Source: a candidate division CSSED10-310 bacterium (lineage in GTDB: Bacteria > CSSED10-310 > JAFGDC01). From it: a stretch of 11,707 nucleotides of DNA. A program made the position numbers and the translations under genes. The notes under the pieces are model-generated. The model did no database searches. It was not told the origin of the DNA and saw nothing but the letters and a program-made list of their open reading frames with translations. This document shows, in pieces, positions 1 to 6,563 of the stretch. Location of the stretch: positions 1-11,707 of the forward strand of contig JAFGDC010000336.1 of assembly GCA_016932295.1 (NCBI GenBank). Direction: 5' to 3'. How positions within the stretch are numbered: position 1 is the stretch's first letter; each line of letters begins with the position of its first letter.

Positions 1-1
1 A

Positions 2-346
2 AGTGTCTTTCAAACTGATCCCGGCACTACCACCGGCAGACAAAATCCGAGCCGGAATCCTTATGTCGAAACGAAAGTGATCATTCAGCCGTTTCCTCAC
101 GGTGCGACCACCGGAATTCCGGTACGTCCCCGATCCGTGCGGCCCGTTCAGGCGCTCACCCCGGTGCCGCGGTACCGGTTTCCCGTCCGTTCAATTCACC
201 TCCCGCGAGTGCGAGGTGTTTTTTTGGAGTTCAAAACGAGGGGCGAACGGCCGAATCGCCGCTCAATACTCCTCACCGCCGCCCTCCCAGCGCATGACGG
301 CGGGTTGGACATTGCATTATGGCACTGGTTGGGTTACAATCCGTAA
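2..346 (+). CDS. Possible C-terminal end of an upstream gene (partial, doubtful)
   Basis: One + strand frame is open from the window edge to a TAA at 344-346, giving about 114 residues rich in Pro, Arg, Thr and Val. The pieces GTTTG and GATTGIPVRPR give a faint sense of internal repetition, but I recognise no domain. Against it, a good rho-independent terminator at 197-225 lies inside the frame, and the candidate promoter of the next gene overlaps its end. The other two + frames close early: one at 16-18, and one at 78-80 after the residues GILMSKRK. Either of those could instead be the true end of the upstream gene, with 197-225 as its terminator. What is seen is only an open frame; coding status is a guess. 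Confidence 0.2.
   Translation, partial: SVFQTDPGTTTGRQNPSRNPYVETKVIIQPFPHGATTGIPVRPRSVRPVQALTPVPRYRFPVRSIHLPRVRGVFLEFKTRGERPNRRSILLTAALPAHDGGLDIALWHWLGYNP
197..225 (+). terminator. Rho-independent terminator
   Basis: CACCTC (197-202) pairs with GAGGTG (213-218), and the stem is followed at once by seven T residues (219-225). The loop can fold further by pairing CGC with GCG around GAGT. This is a classical intrinsic terminator on the + strand. It probably ends the transcript of the gene upstream of the window and insulates the TPR gene that starts at 380. Confidence 0.65.
312..340 (+). promoter_or_regulatory. Candidate sigma-70 promoter for the TPR-FHA pair
   Basis: TTGCAT (312-317) and TACAAT (335-340) are separated by 17 bases. 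The -10 hexamer matches TATAAT at five of six positions; the -35 is weak (TTG only). Transcription would start near 347 and leave a leader of about 33 bases before the ATG at 380. It lies directly downstream of the terminator at 197-225, where a new transcription unit is expected. Confidence 0.4.
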
Positions 347-379
347 CAACCTGTGACATCCATCCGGGAGCGCGTGACC

Positions 380-1546
380 ATGAAGTGTTCAACCGTGCTT
401 GGTCTGATCCTTGTTGTCATGCCGGCGGCGGCCGGCTGCATGAAAAAACCGGTCTCATCCACCGCTGTCGATCACAACGATCGCGGCGTCGCCATGCTGG
501 CGGCCGGAGATGCCTCTGCCGCCCTGGAGGAATTCAAACTGGCGCTGACCGCCGATCCCGGCAATGCCAGAACCTACAACAATCTTGGATTGGCATACAT
601 GGCACTGGGCGATCATGGGAATGCCGAGGCGGCACTCCTCGGATCCATTCAATTACAACCGGATTTTCCGCAAGCCCACAACAATCTCGGTCTGGTCTAT
701 TTTTCCCAGTCACGGCCCAGGGAGGCGGTGCGCTGTTTCAATGCCGCCCTGGCCAGAGACCGGAATTTCATCGATGCGCGCATCAACCTGGGCTGGGTGG
801 AACTGTCCCAGGGTGACCGGGCCGGCGCCCGTGCGCATTTTGACCGCGCCCTTGCGCTCGATCCCGAGTCTGCTTCGGCGCACCAGTACCTGGGCAACCT
901 GGAGGCGAGTGAGGGTAACCTGGAACAGGCGGCCCGTCACTTTCAGTTAGCCACGGAACTGGCTCCGGAACTATCCGCGGCGCATGCCAACCTGGGTGCC
1001 TGCCGGCTGCGCCTGGGAGCGCCCGTCATGGCGGAGGATTCCTTCCGTCGCGCCCTGGAACTCGATCCCGTCAACCGCGAGGCGTTGGACGGCATGGGTG
1101 CCCTGGCACTCGACAGGGAGGACGGCGCGACGGCGAGGATGTATTTCCAGCGTGCCCTGGAAGTCGTCCCTACAGATCCGATCGCCCACTACAACCTGGG
1201 GCTGATGGCTCAACTGGGCGGCGACCGCGCCACCGCCGCCGCGCATTACACCGCCGCCGCCGAAGCCGATCCTGCCTTTGTCGACGCCTATTACAACCTG
1301 GGCCTGGTCCGGCGTGAGGAAGGCGACCTGGCAGCCGCCCTGGAGGCCTTTGAAACAGCGCTCCGGATCGCTCCTGACCATGCCGCGGCATGTTGTCAGG
1401 CCGGCCTGGTCCTGCTCGGTCTGAATCGGATCGCCGAGGGCCTGGCCAGACTCGAGGAGTTTGTTCGTATCGCCCCGGCGGAATTGAAAGACCTGGCCGA
1501 CCAGGCGGAGGCGGTGATCCGGGAGATGGCGGCGGATCGTCAGTGA
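380..1546 (+). CDS. TPR-repeat lipoprotein
   Basis: A 388-residue protein that is almost entirely tetratricopeptide repeats. I chose the ATG at 380 over an ATG at 353 in the same frame because it gives a clean lipoprotein signal peptide (MK, a hydrophobic stretch, then PAAAGC with the lipid-modified Cys at residue 20) and sits 9 bases behind the purine run GGGAG (366-370). From about residue 31 to 371 there are ten consecutive 34-residue TPR units, most with the pattern xxAhxNLGhhxxxxGDxxxAxxxFxxALxLDPxx. TPR solenoids bind other proteins, so this is probably a scaffold anchored to a membrane outside the cytoplasm. No catalytic domain is visible. The next gene overlaps its stop codon, so the two are likely translationally coupled. 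PilF/PilW-type pilus assembly lipoproteins have the same architecture, but no pilus genes are nearby and I would not assign that role. Confidence 0.9.
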   Translation: MKCSTVLGLILVVMPAAAGCMKKPVSSTAVDHNDRGVAMLAAGDASAALEEFKLALTADPGNARTYNNLGLAYMALGDHGNAEAALLGSIQLQPDFPQAHNNLGLVYFSQSRPREAVRCFNAALARDRNFIDARINLGWVELSQGDRAGARAHFDRALALDPESASAHQYLGNLEASEGNLEQAARHFQLATELAPELSAAHANLGACRLRLGAPVMAEDSFRRALELDPVNREALDGMGALALDREDGATARMYFQRALEVVPTDPIAHYNLGLMAQLGGDRATAAAHYTAAAEADPAFVDAYYNLGLVRREEGDLAAALEAFETALRIAPDHAAACCQAGLVLLGLNRIAEGLARLEEFVRIAPAELKDLADQAEAVIREMAADRQ

Positions 1547-2508
1547 GTGCGGCGGATCTGGTTCTTCGAGTATTCCATGAAGGCGCGGAATCGGAGCTGC
1601 TGCTACCCGCCGATGGAATGCGGCTCACTTTCGGAGCTTCCGGTGATTGTGATCTGCGTCTCTCGGGACCAGTCGCGGCGGTGCGGGCCACCGTCATTCG
1701 CGATCGGGAAAGAGTGCTTCTCATCCATGATGGCGGCCCGCCGTTCACCGTGAATGGCAACATGATACGACCGCCGGCGGAATTGGTGCTGCTTGGCGGT
1801 GACCGGATTGACATCGGATCGTATCGCATCGAGGTGGTGCCGTCCGCGGCGGATGCTGATGCCGCTCAGTCCACCCGAGTGCACGGTCCGCTCACCATGA
1901 TGAAGCAGCGCCTGGCTTTGACCGTCATGGATCAACCGAGACTGACGCCGTTGGATCGAACGGATGCCTCCGGGGAAATCATGTTACGCACTCCCGGTGA
2001 CATTATAGTTATCGGTCGAGCTCCCGATTGTGACCTGGTGCTGCGTCATCCCAGCGTTTCCAAGCATCACGCCAAGCTTCACTGGGACATTGTCGGCGTT
2101 GCCCTCTATGATTTGGGCAGCACCAACGGCACCAGGCGCAACGGCAGCCGGCTCACTGAATCTGAATATCTGCGTGACGGCGATGAGGTATCCGCCGGCG
2201 CCGTTCGTCTGCGTTTCACATGGCGCGGTCAGGATGCCATCCCGCACCCTTCACCCCGCCAGCATGGTACACCTTTGCAGGCAGTTACCCCACTCGCCAC
2301 CGCGGACGATACACCGGAGCAGGTTTCCTGCATCACACCACCGGCGCACACCACCCCACCAGTCGTGCCCTCGGCGGCACTCGTGCAACCCGCCGCTCCC
2401 ATGCCACGCTGGTTGTTCTATCTCATTCTGGCCATGGGGGGTATCGTGCTGTGTGGAGTTATCGCCGGCATTCTGGTCTTGCTTGCCGGGGATGCGTTGC
2501 TCAGGTAA
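1543..2508 (+). CDS. Double FHA-domain protein with C-terminal membrane anchor
   Basis: A 321-residue protein when started at the GTG at 1543, which overlaps the TGA of the TPR gene in the arrangement GTGA. The frame is open further upstream, but that stretch is out-of-frame TPR coding sequence, and the first domain begins right after the GTG. Residues about 5-99 form a degenerate FHA-like domain (FGASGDCDLRL, then LLGGDRIDIGSYRIEV) without the usual phosphothreonine-binding Ser/His/Asn set. Residues about 145-227 form a canonical FHA domain: IGR (157-159), SVSKHH (171-176) and GSTNGT (192-197), the motifs that bind phosphothreonine peptides. A Pro/Thr/Ala-rich linker (about 228-288) leads to one hydrophobic helix (about 290-315) and almost no tail. 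The FHA domains should therefore face the cytoplasm. Its partner is presumably a Ser/Thr-phosphorylated protein; no kinase lies in the window. Confidence 0.88.
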   Translation: MSAADLVLRVFHEGAESELLLPADGMRLTFGASGDCDLRLSGPVAAVRATVIRDRERVLLIHDGGPPFTVNGNMIRPPAELVLLGGDRIDIGSYRIEVVPSAADADAAQSTRVHGPLTMMKQRLALTVMDQPRLTPLDRTDASGEIMLRTPGDIIVIGRAPDCDLVLRHPSVSKHHAKLHWDIVGVALYDLGSTNGTRRNGSRLTESEYLRDGDEVSAGAVRLRFTWRGQDAIPHPSPRQHGTPLQAVTPLATADDTPEQVSCITPPAHTTPPVVPSAALVQPAAPMPRWLFYLILAMGGIVLCGVIAGILVLLAGDALLR

Positions 2509-2669
2509 GCTGAAGTGTCCTTGCATCAACGTCGTTTCATCCATCGTTATTGGCTTCGCCCGTCACTCCCGGAACGCGAAAAAACCACCGCCATTGCCTT
2601 TGCCGGTCGACATGGTGTAAATAGCATCCTGAAGGCGAGTCTGAAGCTGGATGTCATGAAGGAAGTGCC
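2509..2669 (+). promoter_or_regulatory. Intergenic gap before the radical SAM pair; weak promoter candidate
   Basis: This is the only sizeable gap among the + strand genes (161 bases). A possible promoter is TTGCCT (2594-2599) with TGTAAA (2616-2621), 16 bases apart, but both hexamers are poor. I see no convincing terminator after the FHA gene. The ribosome binding site of the next gene, AAGGA at 2659-2663, is six bases before its ATG. The gap suggests that the radical SAM pair has its own transcription start, without proving it. Confidence 0.25.
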
Positions 2670-4190
2670 ATGCGGTTAGCTCTGGTGTTCAATCCCTTTT
2701 CATACAAGCTGCACGAGGAGAACCTCCGCATCGTGCAGAAATATTTCGGGCTGTTCCCCCCTCTGAGCATGACCTGGGTGGCCGCCATCGCGGAGCGTGA
2801 GGGACACGACGTCACGCTTGTGGATGCAAGGACGCTCGGGCTCAGCAGGCAGCAGACCATTGCCCGCTTGAAGGAGTTCAGGCCGGATTTGGTGGGCTTC
2901 ATGATGACCACCTACATGTTCCGGGAGACCTTGAGCTGGATCGAGGCGGTGAAGCGGGAGATCCGGGTGCCGGTGGTAGTGGGCGGCTACAACCTGCGGA
3001 TTTATCCCAAGGAATCGGTTACGCCGGAGGCTATCGATTTCGGCGTAGTGAATTCGGCCTTATACACGGTGCCCAGGTTGCTGGAGGAACTGAGTGACGG
3101 CCGCCGTTTCGATACTGTTCCCGGCCTGGTGTTCAAGCGCGGCGGAGAGATCATACAAACCGAGTCAGCGCCGCTGGAGGATTTCAACAAGTATCCGTTC
3201 CCTGCCCGGCATCTGCTTCCCAATGAGCTGTATGCCGAGTTCCCGACGGAACGGAGGAATTTCACGGTGATGGTGACCAGCAAGGGTTGCCCCATGTCCT
3301 GCACCTTCTGCGAGGCTGGTCGCACGCCGTACCAGCCGCGCCGGCCGGAGCTGGTGGTGGATGAGATCGAGGAGTGTTACCGCCGGTTCGACATCCGGGA
3401 GATCGATATTTTCGATTACGAGTTCCTGATCAGCAAGAAGCGCGCCCTGGCCATCTGCAAGGGAATCAGGGATCGCAATCTGGATGTGATTTGGGCCTGC
3501 CGTGCCAGGATCGATTCGCTGGATGACGAACTCTTGAAGGCCATGAGCGAGGCCGGCTGCCGCCGGATTTATTACGGTATCGAGTCGGGCGACCAGGATG
3601 TGCTGGATCGGTTGAACAAGGGAATCAAAGTGGATCAGATACGGGCGACGATCCAGGCCACCAGGGATGCGGGTATCAAGACCCTCGGCTTCCTGTTGGC
3701 GGGGGTGCCGCGGGAGACTCCCGCCTCGTTCCGGAAGATGGTCCGCTTCGCCCGCAGCCTCGACCTGGACTATGTCCAGTTTTCGAAACTGACCGCCAAG
3801 CCTGGCACTCCGTACTGGAGCAAGATGGTGGACGACCGGGGCTATGATTACTGGAGGGAGTATATCCTGGGGAACGTGGAGGAGCAGATTCTCGACCGCC
3901 CCTGGATGAGCATGTCCAACAATGATCTGGACAGGCTGACTAAGTGGGCGTATCTGCGGTTTCACCTTCGCTTAGGTTTCCTGTTCCGGCATACCATGCA
4001 GGTGCGCAGCTACAAGGAATTCAAGCGCAAGGTCGGCGCTATGCTGGACATGTTGTTTTCCCAGGAACGAAACTCCAACGGCTGGCGCCGGCACCGCGAG
4101 CGCTTCAGAATTTTCAATGAGAACGAGCCGCTGTTGAAGCGCTGGTGGGGTTCCGCCCGGCAGTCCCTGCGCCGGTCCCACGGTTGTTGA
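2670..4190 (+). CDS. B12-binding-type radical SAM enzyme (BchE-like class)
   Basis: A 506-residue protein with the two-domain layout of cobalamin-dependent radical SAM enzymes. Residues 1 to about 145 form a Rossmann-like B12-binding domain (PPLSMTWVAAIAEREGHDVTLVDA near 30-53, VVGGYNLR near 103-110). It lacks the DxHxxG motif of base-off cobalamin enzymes, as is common in this class. The radical SAM domain follows, with the [4Fe-4S]-binding CxxxCxxC as C207, C211 and C214, and the YYGIESG segment typical of the TIM barrel. The C-terminal third (KWAYLRFHLRLGFLFR and on) resembles the helical tails of the BchE/hopanoid-methylase class. Known members methylate or cyclise lipids, tetrapyrroles and natural products; the substrate here is unknown. 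The ATG has a good AAGGA site six bases upstream. It is followed six bases later by a second radical SAM gene, so the pair probably acts in one pathway. Confidence 0.88.
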   Translation: MRLALVFNPFSYKLHEENLRIVQKYFGLFPPLSMTWVAAIAEREGHDVTLVDARTLGLSRQQTIARLKEFRPDLVGFMMTTYMFRETLSWIEAVKREIRVPVVVGGYNLRIYPKESVTPEAIDFGVVNSALYTVPRLLEELSDGRRFDTVPGLVFKRGGEIIQTESAPLEDFNKYPFPARHLLPNELYAEFPTERRNFTVMVTSKGCPMSCTFCEAGRTPYQPRRPELVVDEIEECYRRFDIREIDIFDYEFLISKKRALAICKGIRDRNLDVIWACRARIDSLDDELLKAMSEAGCRRIYYGIESGDQDVLDRLNKGIKVDQIRATIQATRDAGIKTLGFLLAGVPRETPASFRKMVRFARSLDLDYVQFSKLTAKPGTPYWSKMVDDRGYDYWREYILGNVEEQILDRPWMSMSNNDLDRLTKWAYLRFHLRLGFLFRHTMQVRSYKEFKRKVGAMLDMLFSQERNSNGWRRHRERFRIFNENEPLLKRWWGSARQSLRRSHGC

Positions 4191-4196
4191 GAGTCA

Positions 4197-5180
4197 ATGC
4201 GACCGCTGGCTGCCGCTTCCCTCGCGCGTGAATTCTGGCGCATCAAATGGCATAGCGCCAGGGCGCCGCTCTTCGTCGGCTATGCCATCACCAATCGTTG
4301 CAATCGGAACTGCGCGTACTGCGACAAGTCGGTGGTGGTGGGTGAGGAGTTGACCACTCTGGAGATGACGGCCATGGTGGATCAGTTGGCTGCCGCAGGT
4401 ACCAGGTTCATGACCGTCACTGGTGGTGAGCCGTTGTTGCGCGATGACCTGGGGGTACTGCTGGAATGTTGCCGCCGTCATGGTATTCGCGTCAACGTGA
4501 ACACCAACGGTGATCTGCTGCCGGAGCGGCGTGAGTTGATTGGTAAGGCGGCCAGTTTCACCCTGAGTCTGGATGGCGGCGAATCGAGCGATGCGGTGCG
4601 TGGTGAAAACGGTCGCGCCAATGTGTTGACGGCGGCTGATCTGATCTCGGCAGCCGGCGGCCGGGTGTTGTTTGCGACGGTGATCCATGCCCGGAACGTG
4701 GACAGGCTGCGCGAGATGGTGGAAGTTGCCGAGCGGTATCGTACCATCGTGACGTACCAGCCTATCAGTCTGTATTACGACGGTGCCCAGGGTGTTCCCC
4801 TGGCGTTGCTGCCGGACCGCCGGCGGCTCCGGGAAGCGCTTGAAGATCTCTCGGCCGATCGTCGCGCCATGCGGTTCATCGGCAACTCCCGCGCCGGCCT
4901 GCGCTATCTCATGAACTGGCCTGGTGACACTCCCACCTTCTGCCGGATTTGGAAACTGTTTTGCCGCATCGAGCCTGACGGGATGTTGTTTTCCTGCGGG
5001 CGTCAGTACCTTACTCCATTAAAGTACGACATAAGGCGGTACGGCGTTGCCGAGGCGTTTCGGCGCCTTCACCGACCCCGGGTGTGCAAGGGCTGCTGGT
5101 GTGGTTCGGCGCTTGAATTGAACTTATTGATGGATTTCGATCCCCACGCCGTCACCGCCGCGTTGCGCCGTCTGATCTGA
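4197..5180 (+). CDS. Radical SAM protein with SPASM-like C-terminal cluster domain
   Basis: A 327-residue radical SAM enzyme. The N-terminal part holds YAITNRCNRNCAYC with C35, C39 and C42 as the cluster-binding cysteines, followed by the SAM-binding GGEP motif (76-79), NTNGDLL (102-108) and LSLDG (124-128), all placed as in the MoaA/PqqE/NirJ-type branch. The tail has six further cysteines (C249, C256, C267, C297, C300, C302) in the pattern C-x6-C-x10-C-x29-C-x2-C-x-C. That is SPASM/twitch-like and implies one or more auxiliary iron-sulfur clusters, though the last trio (CKGCWC) is not the textbook spacing. SPASM enzymes often modify ribosomal peptides, but I found no precursor peptide beside it. 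The ATG lies six bases after the preceding stop with only a weak GAGAG site, so translation is probably coupled to the upstream radical SAM gene. Confidence 0.87.
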   Translation: MRPLAAASLAREFWRIKWHSARAPLFVGYAITNRCNRNCAYCDKSVVVGEELTTLEMTAMVDQLAAAGTRFMTVTGGEPLLRDDLGVLLECCRRHGIRVNVNTNGDLLPERRELIGKAASFTLSLDGGESSDAVRGENGRANVLTAADLISAAGGRVLFATVIHARNVDRLREMVEVAERYRTIVTYQPISLYYDGAQGVPLALLPDRRRLREALEDLSADRRAMRFIGNSRAGLRYLMNWPGDTPTFCRIWKLFCRIEPDGMLFSCGRQYLTPLKYDIRRYGVAEAFRRLHRPRVCKGCWCGSALELNLLMDFDPHAVTAALRRLI

Positions 5181-5222
5181 ACGGGCGGCGGTGGGTACCG
5201 GCAGGACCGCTCGCCGGCGTTC
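5181..5222. other. Convergent junction between the two gene blocks
   Basis: Only 42 bases separate the stop of the SPASM radical SAM gene (+) from the stop of coaD (-). The sequence is GC-rich, with a short imperfect inverted repeat (GCGGT near 5188-5192 against ACCGC at 5206-5210) but no T-run on either strand. I see no clear intrinsic terminator, so transcripts from both sides may overlap here or end by another mechanism. Confidence 0.4.
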
Positions 5223-5708
5223 TCATGACCAGGTGTGGTATTTTTCCTTGAGCAGTTCGTTAACGATAGGTGGTACCAGGTCGGAGACGTTGCCGCCGAA
5301 GCTGGCGACTTCCTTTACCAGGCGTGAGCTGAGGAATGAATAACGGGCGGATGGCATAAGGTAGACGGTCTCGATGGCCGGGGCCAGTTGCCTGTTCATC
5401 AGCGCCATTTGGAACTCGAACTCGAAGTCAGAGACGGCCCGCAGGCCGCGGATGATGGCATCGGCATTCATTTTTTGGGCGTAATCCACCAGGAGAGTCT
5501 CGAACACCGTCACGGAGGCGCGCGGTTCGTCCCCGATCACCTGCCGCAGAATGTCGAGACGCTCATCGGTGTTGAACAGCGGCTGCTTTTCACGATTGAT
5601 GGCGAGACAGACGATGATGTTGTCGAACAGGCGCAGAGACCGCTTGATGATATCCAGATGCCCGTTCGTGAGCGGGTCGAAGCTGCCTGGGTAGATAGCC
5701 CGAGTCAC
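5223..5708 (-). CDS. coaD: Phosphopantetheine adenylyltransferase
   Basis: A 161-residue protein matching CoaD over its whole length, the usual size for the family. It transfers AMP from ATP to 4'-phosphopantetheine to make dephospho-CoA, the penultimate step of coenzyme A synthesis, in the cytoplasm. The nucleotidyltransferase signature is clear: YPGSFDPLTNGHLDII (6-21) with the TxGH-type motif at 14-17, IIRGLRA (85-91), and the second nucleotide-binding signature SSRLVKEVA (127-135). Translation starts at a GTG (5708-5706) that overlaps the rsmD stop as GTGA and is preceded by a strong GGGAGG site four bases away. It is the last gene of the - strand block; the rsmD-coaD neighbourhood is widespread in bacteria. 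Confidence 0.97.
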   Translation of the reverse strand: MTRAIYPGSFDPLTNGHLDIIKRSLRLFDNIIVCLAINREKQPLFNTDERLDILRQVIGDEPRASVTVFETLLVDYAQKMNADAIIRGLRAVSDFEFEFQMALMNRQLAPAIETVYLMPSARYSFLSSRLVKEVASFGGNVSDLVPPIVNELLKEKYHTWS

Positions 5709-6328
5709 GGTGCCTCCCGATCTTCCGGATCATCCGCCGGATCTGAATGTATGGTATCGATGGAGGGAGTATACTCTTCGTCCGCGACCAGGTAAACATG
5801 CAGCAGTGTATCACCGTAGCGCCTGGTGCGGTGCAGGGTGATGTTCTTGAAGGCAGCCGCAGGTTCCGTGCGGATCCTGGTCTCCACCATGAGGATGCCG
5901 CCGGCGGCCGCCAGGCCATAATGAGCGATGAGTCGTAATGCCTGGCGGGCATGGGCGGAGTCGTAGGGCGGGTCGATGAAGATCACGTGAAAAGGGGGAT
6001 GCCGGGCGAGCCGCGCGAGGGCGGTCTCGTAGGTGAGATTGAGCAGGGTGGCAAGGGAAGCGAAACCGGTTGAAACGAGGTTACGCGAAATGGTCCTTAC
6101 GGATGCTTGGTGGGAGTCCACGAAGGTGGCGGTGGCTGCGCCCCGGCTGAGGGCTTCGATCCCCACCGCCCCGGTTCCGGCGAACAGGTCCAGGAAGCGC
6201 GCGCCGACGATGCGGCCGGCGATGATGTTGAAGGCTGCCTCGCGAACGGCATCGGAGGTCGGCCGCACTTTCAGGCCCTTGGGGGCATAAAGCCTCGCGC
6301 CCCTGGCACTGCCTGCGATGATGCGCAT
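5705..6328 (-). CDS. rsmD: 16S rRNA (guanine966-N2)-methyltransferase
   Basis: A 207-residue SAM-dependent methyltransferase of the RsmD family, which methylates G966 of 16S rRNA during assembly of the 30S subunit. The start MRIIAGSARGARL is the canonical RsmD N-terminus, followed by RPTSDAVREAAFN (22-34), the SAM-binding FLDLFAGTGAVGIEALSRGA (45-64) and the catalytic DPPY (119-122). After the fold ends around residue 185 there is an acidic tail of about 20 residues (SDPADDPEDREAP) that looks dispensable. The ribosome binding site is weak, but the upstream 71-residue gene ends seven bases away, so coupling is likely; the downstream coaD start overlaps the stop. Confidence 0.96.
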   Translation of the reverse strand: MRIIAGSARGARLYAPKGLKVRPTSDAVREAAFNIIAGRIVGARFLDLFAGTGAVGIEALSRGAATATFVDSHQASVRTISRNLVSTGFASLATLLNLTYETALARLARHPPFHVIFIDPPYDSAHARQALRLIAHYGLAAAGGILMVETRIRTEPAAAFKNITLHRTRRYGDTLLHVYLVADEEYTPSIDTIHSDPADDPEDREAP

Positions 6329-6335
6329 GGCCCGG

Positions 6336-6551
6336 CTACTTGAATTCCATGCGGCCGGTGGTCAGGTTCAGGATAAGGGAGTGGTTGGGACCGGTGATTT
6401 CAACCTCGCCGTCCCTGAATACCCTGATGCGGCTCTCCAGTTCTTCCAGATCCAGGTCGGCGACGAGTTCACCATGCACCGGATCGGTGCGTCTGGTGGC
6501 CAGGATCTGGTAGCGAATGGTATTGCATATTTTGATGATGCCTTTTTGCAT
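6336..6551 (-). CDS. Small unknown protein between recG and rsmD
   Basis: A 71-residue protein that I do not recognise. The N-terminal half is basic (MQKGIIKICNTIRYQILATRR). The second half is acidic and then strand-forming (LVADLDLEELESRIRVFRDGEVEITGPNHSLILNLTTGRMEF), which would suit a small beta-rich cytoplasmic protein. There is no signal peptide or membrane segment. It looks real because it fills the gap between recG (12 bases upstream) and rsmD (7 bases downstream) in the same direction and has a good AAAGGG site overlapping the recG stop, seven bases before its ATG. Both neighbours act on nucleic acid, but nothing in the sequence shows that this protein does. Confidence 0.72.
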   Translation of the reverse strand: MQKGIIKICNTIRYQILATRRTDPVHGELVADLDLEELESRIRVFRDGEVEITGPNHSLILNLTTGRMEFK

Positions 6552-6563
6552 GAGAGATCCCTT

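Noticed and set aside
2670..3110. Canonical base-off B12 motif DxHxxG in the first radical SAM enzyme
   Set aside because: I looked for it and it is absent; many cobalamin-dependent radical SAM enzymes lack it, so its absence does not argue against the call.
3165..3965. - strand open frame (266 residues) opposite the B12-type radical SAM gene
   Set aside because: It lies wholly inside a gene with intact radical SAM motifs and shows no recognisable protein features.
5181..5222. Bidirectional terminator between the convergent blocks
   Set aside because: Only a short imperfect inverted repeat is present and neither strand has a T-run after it.
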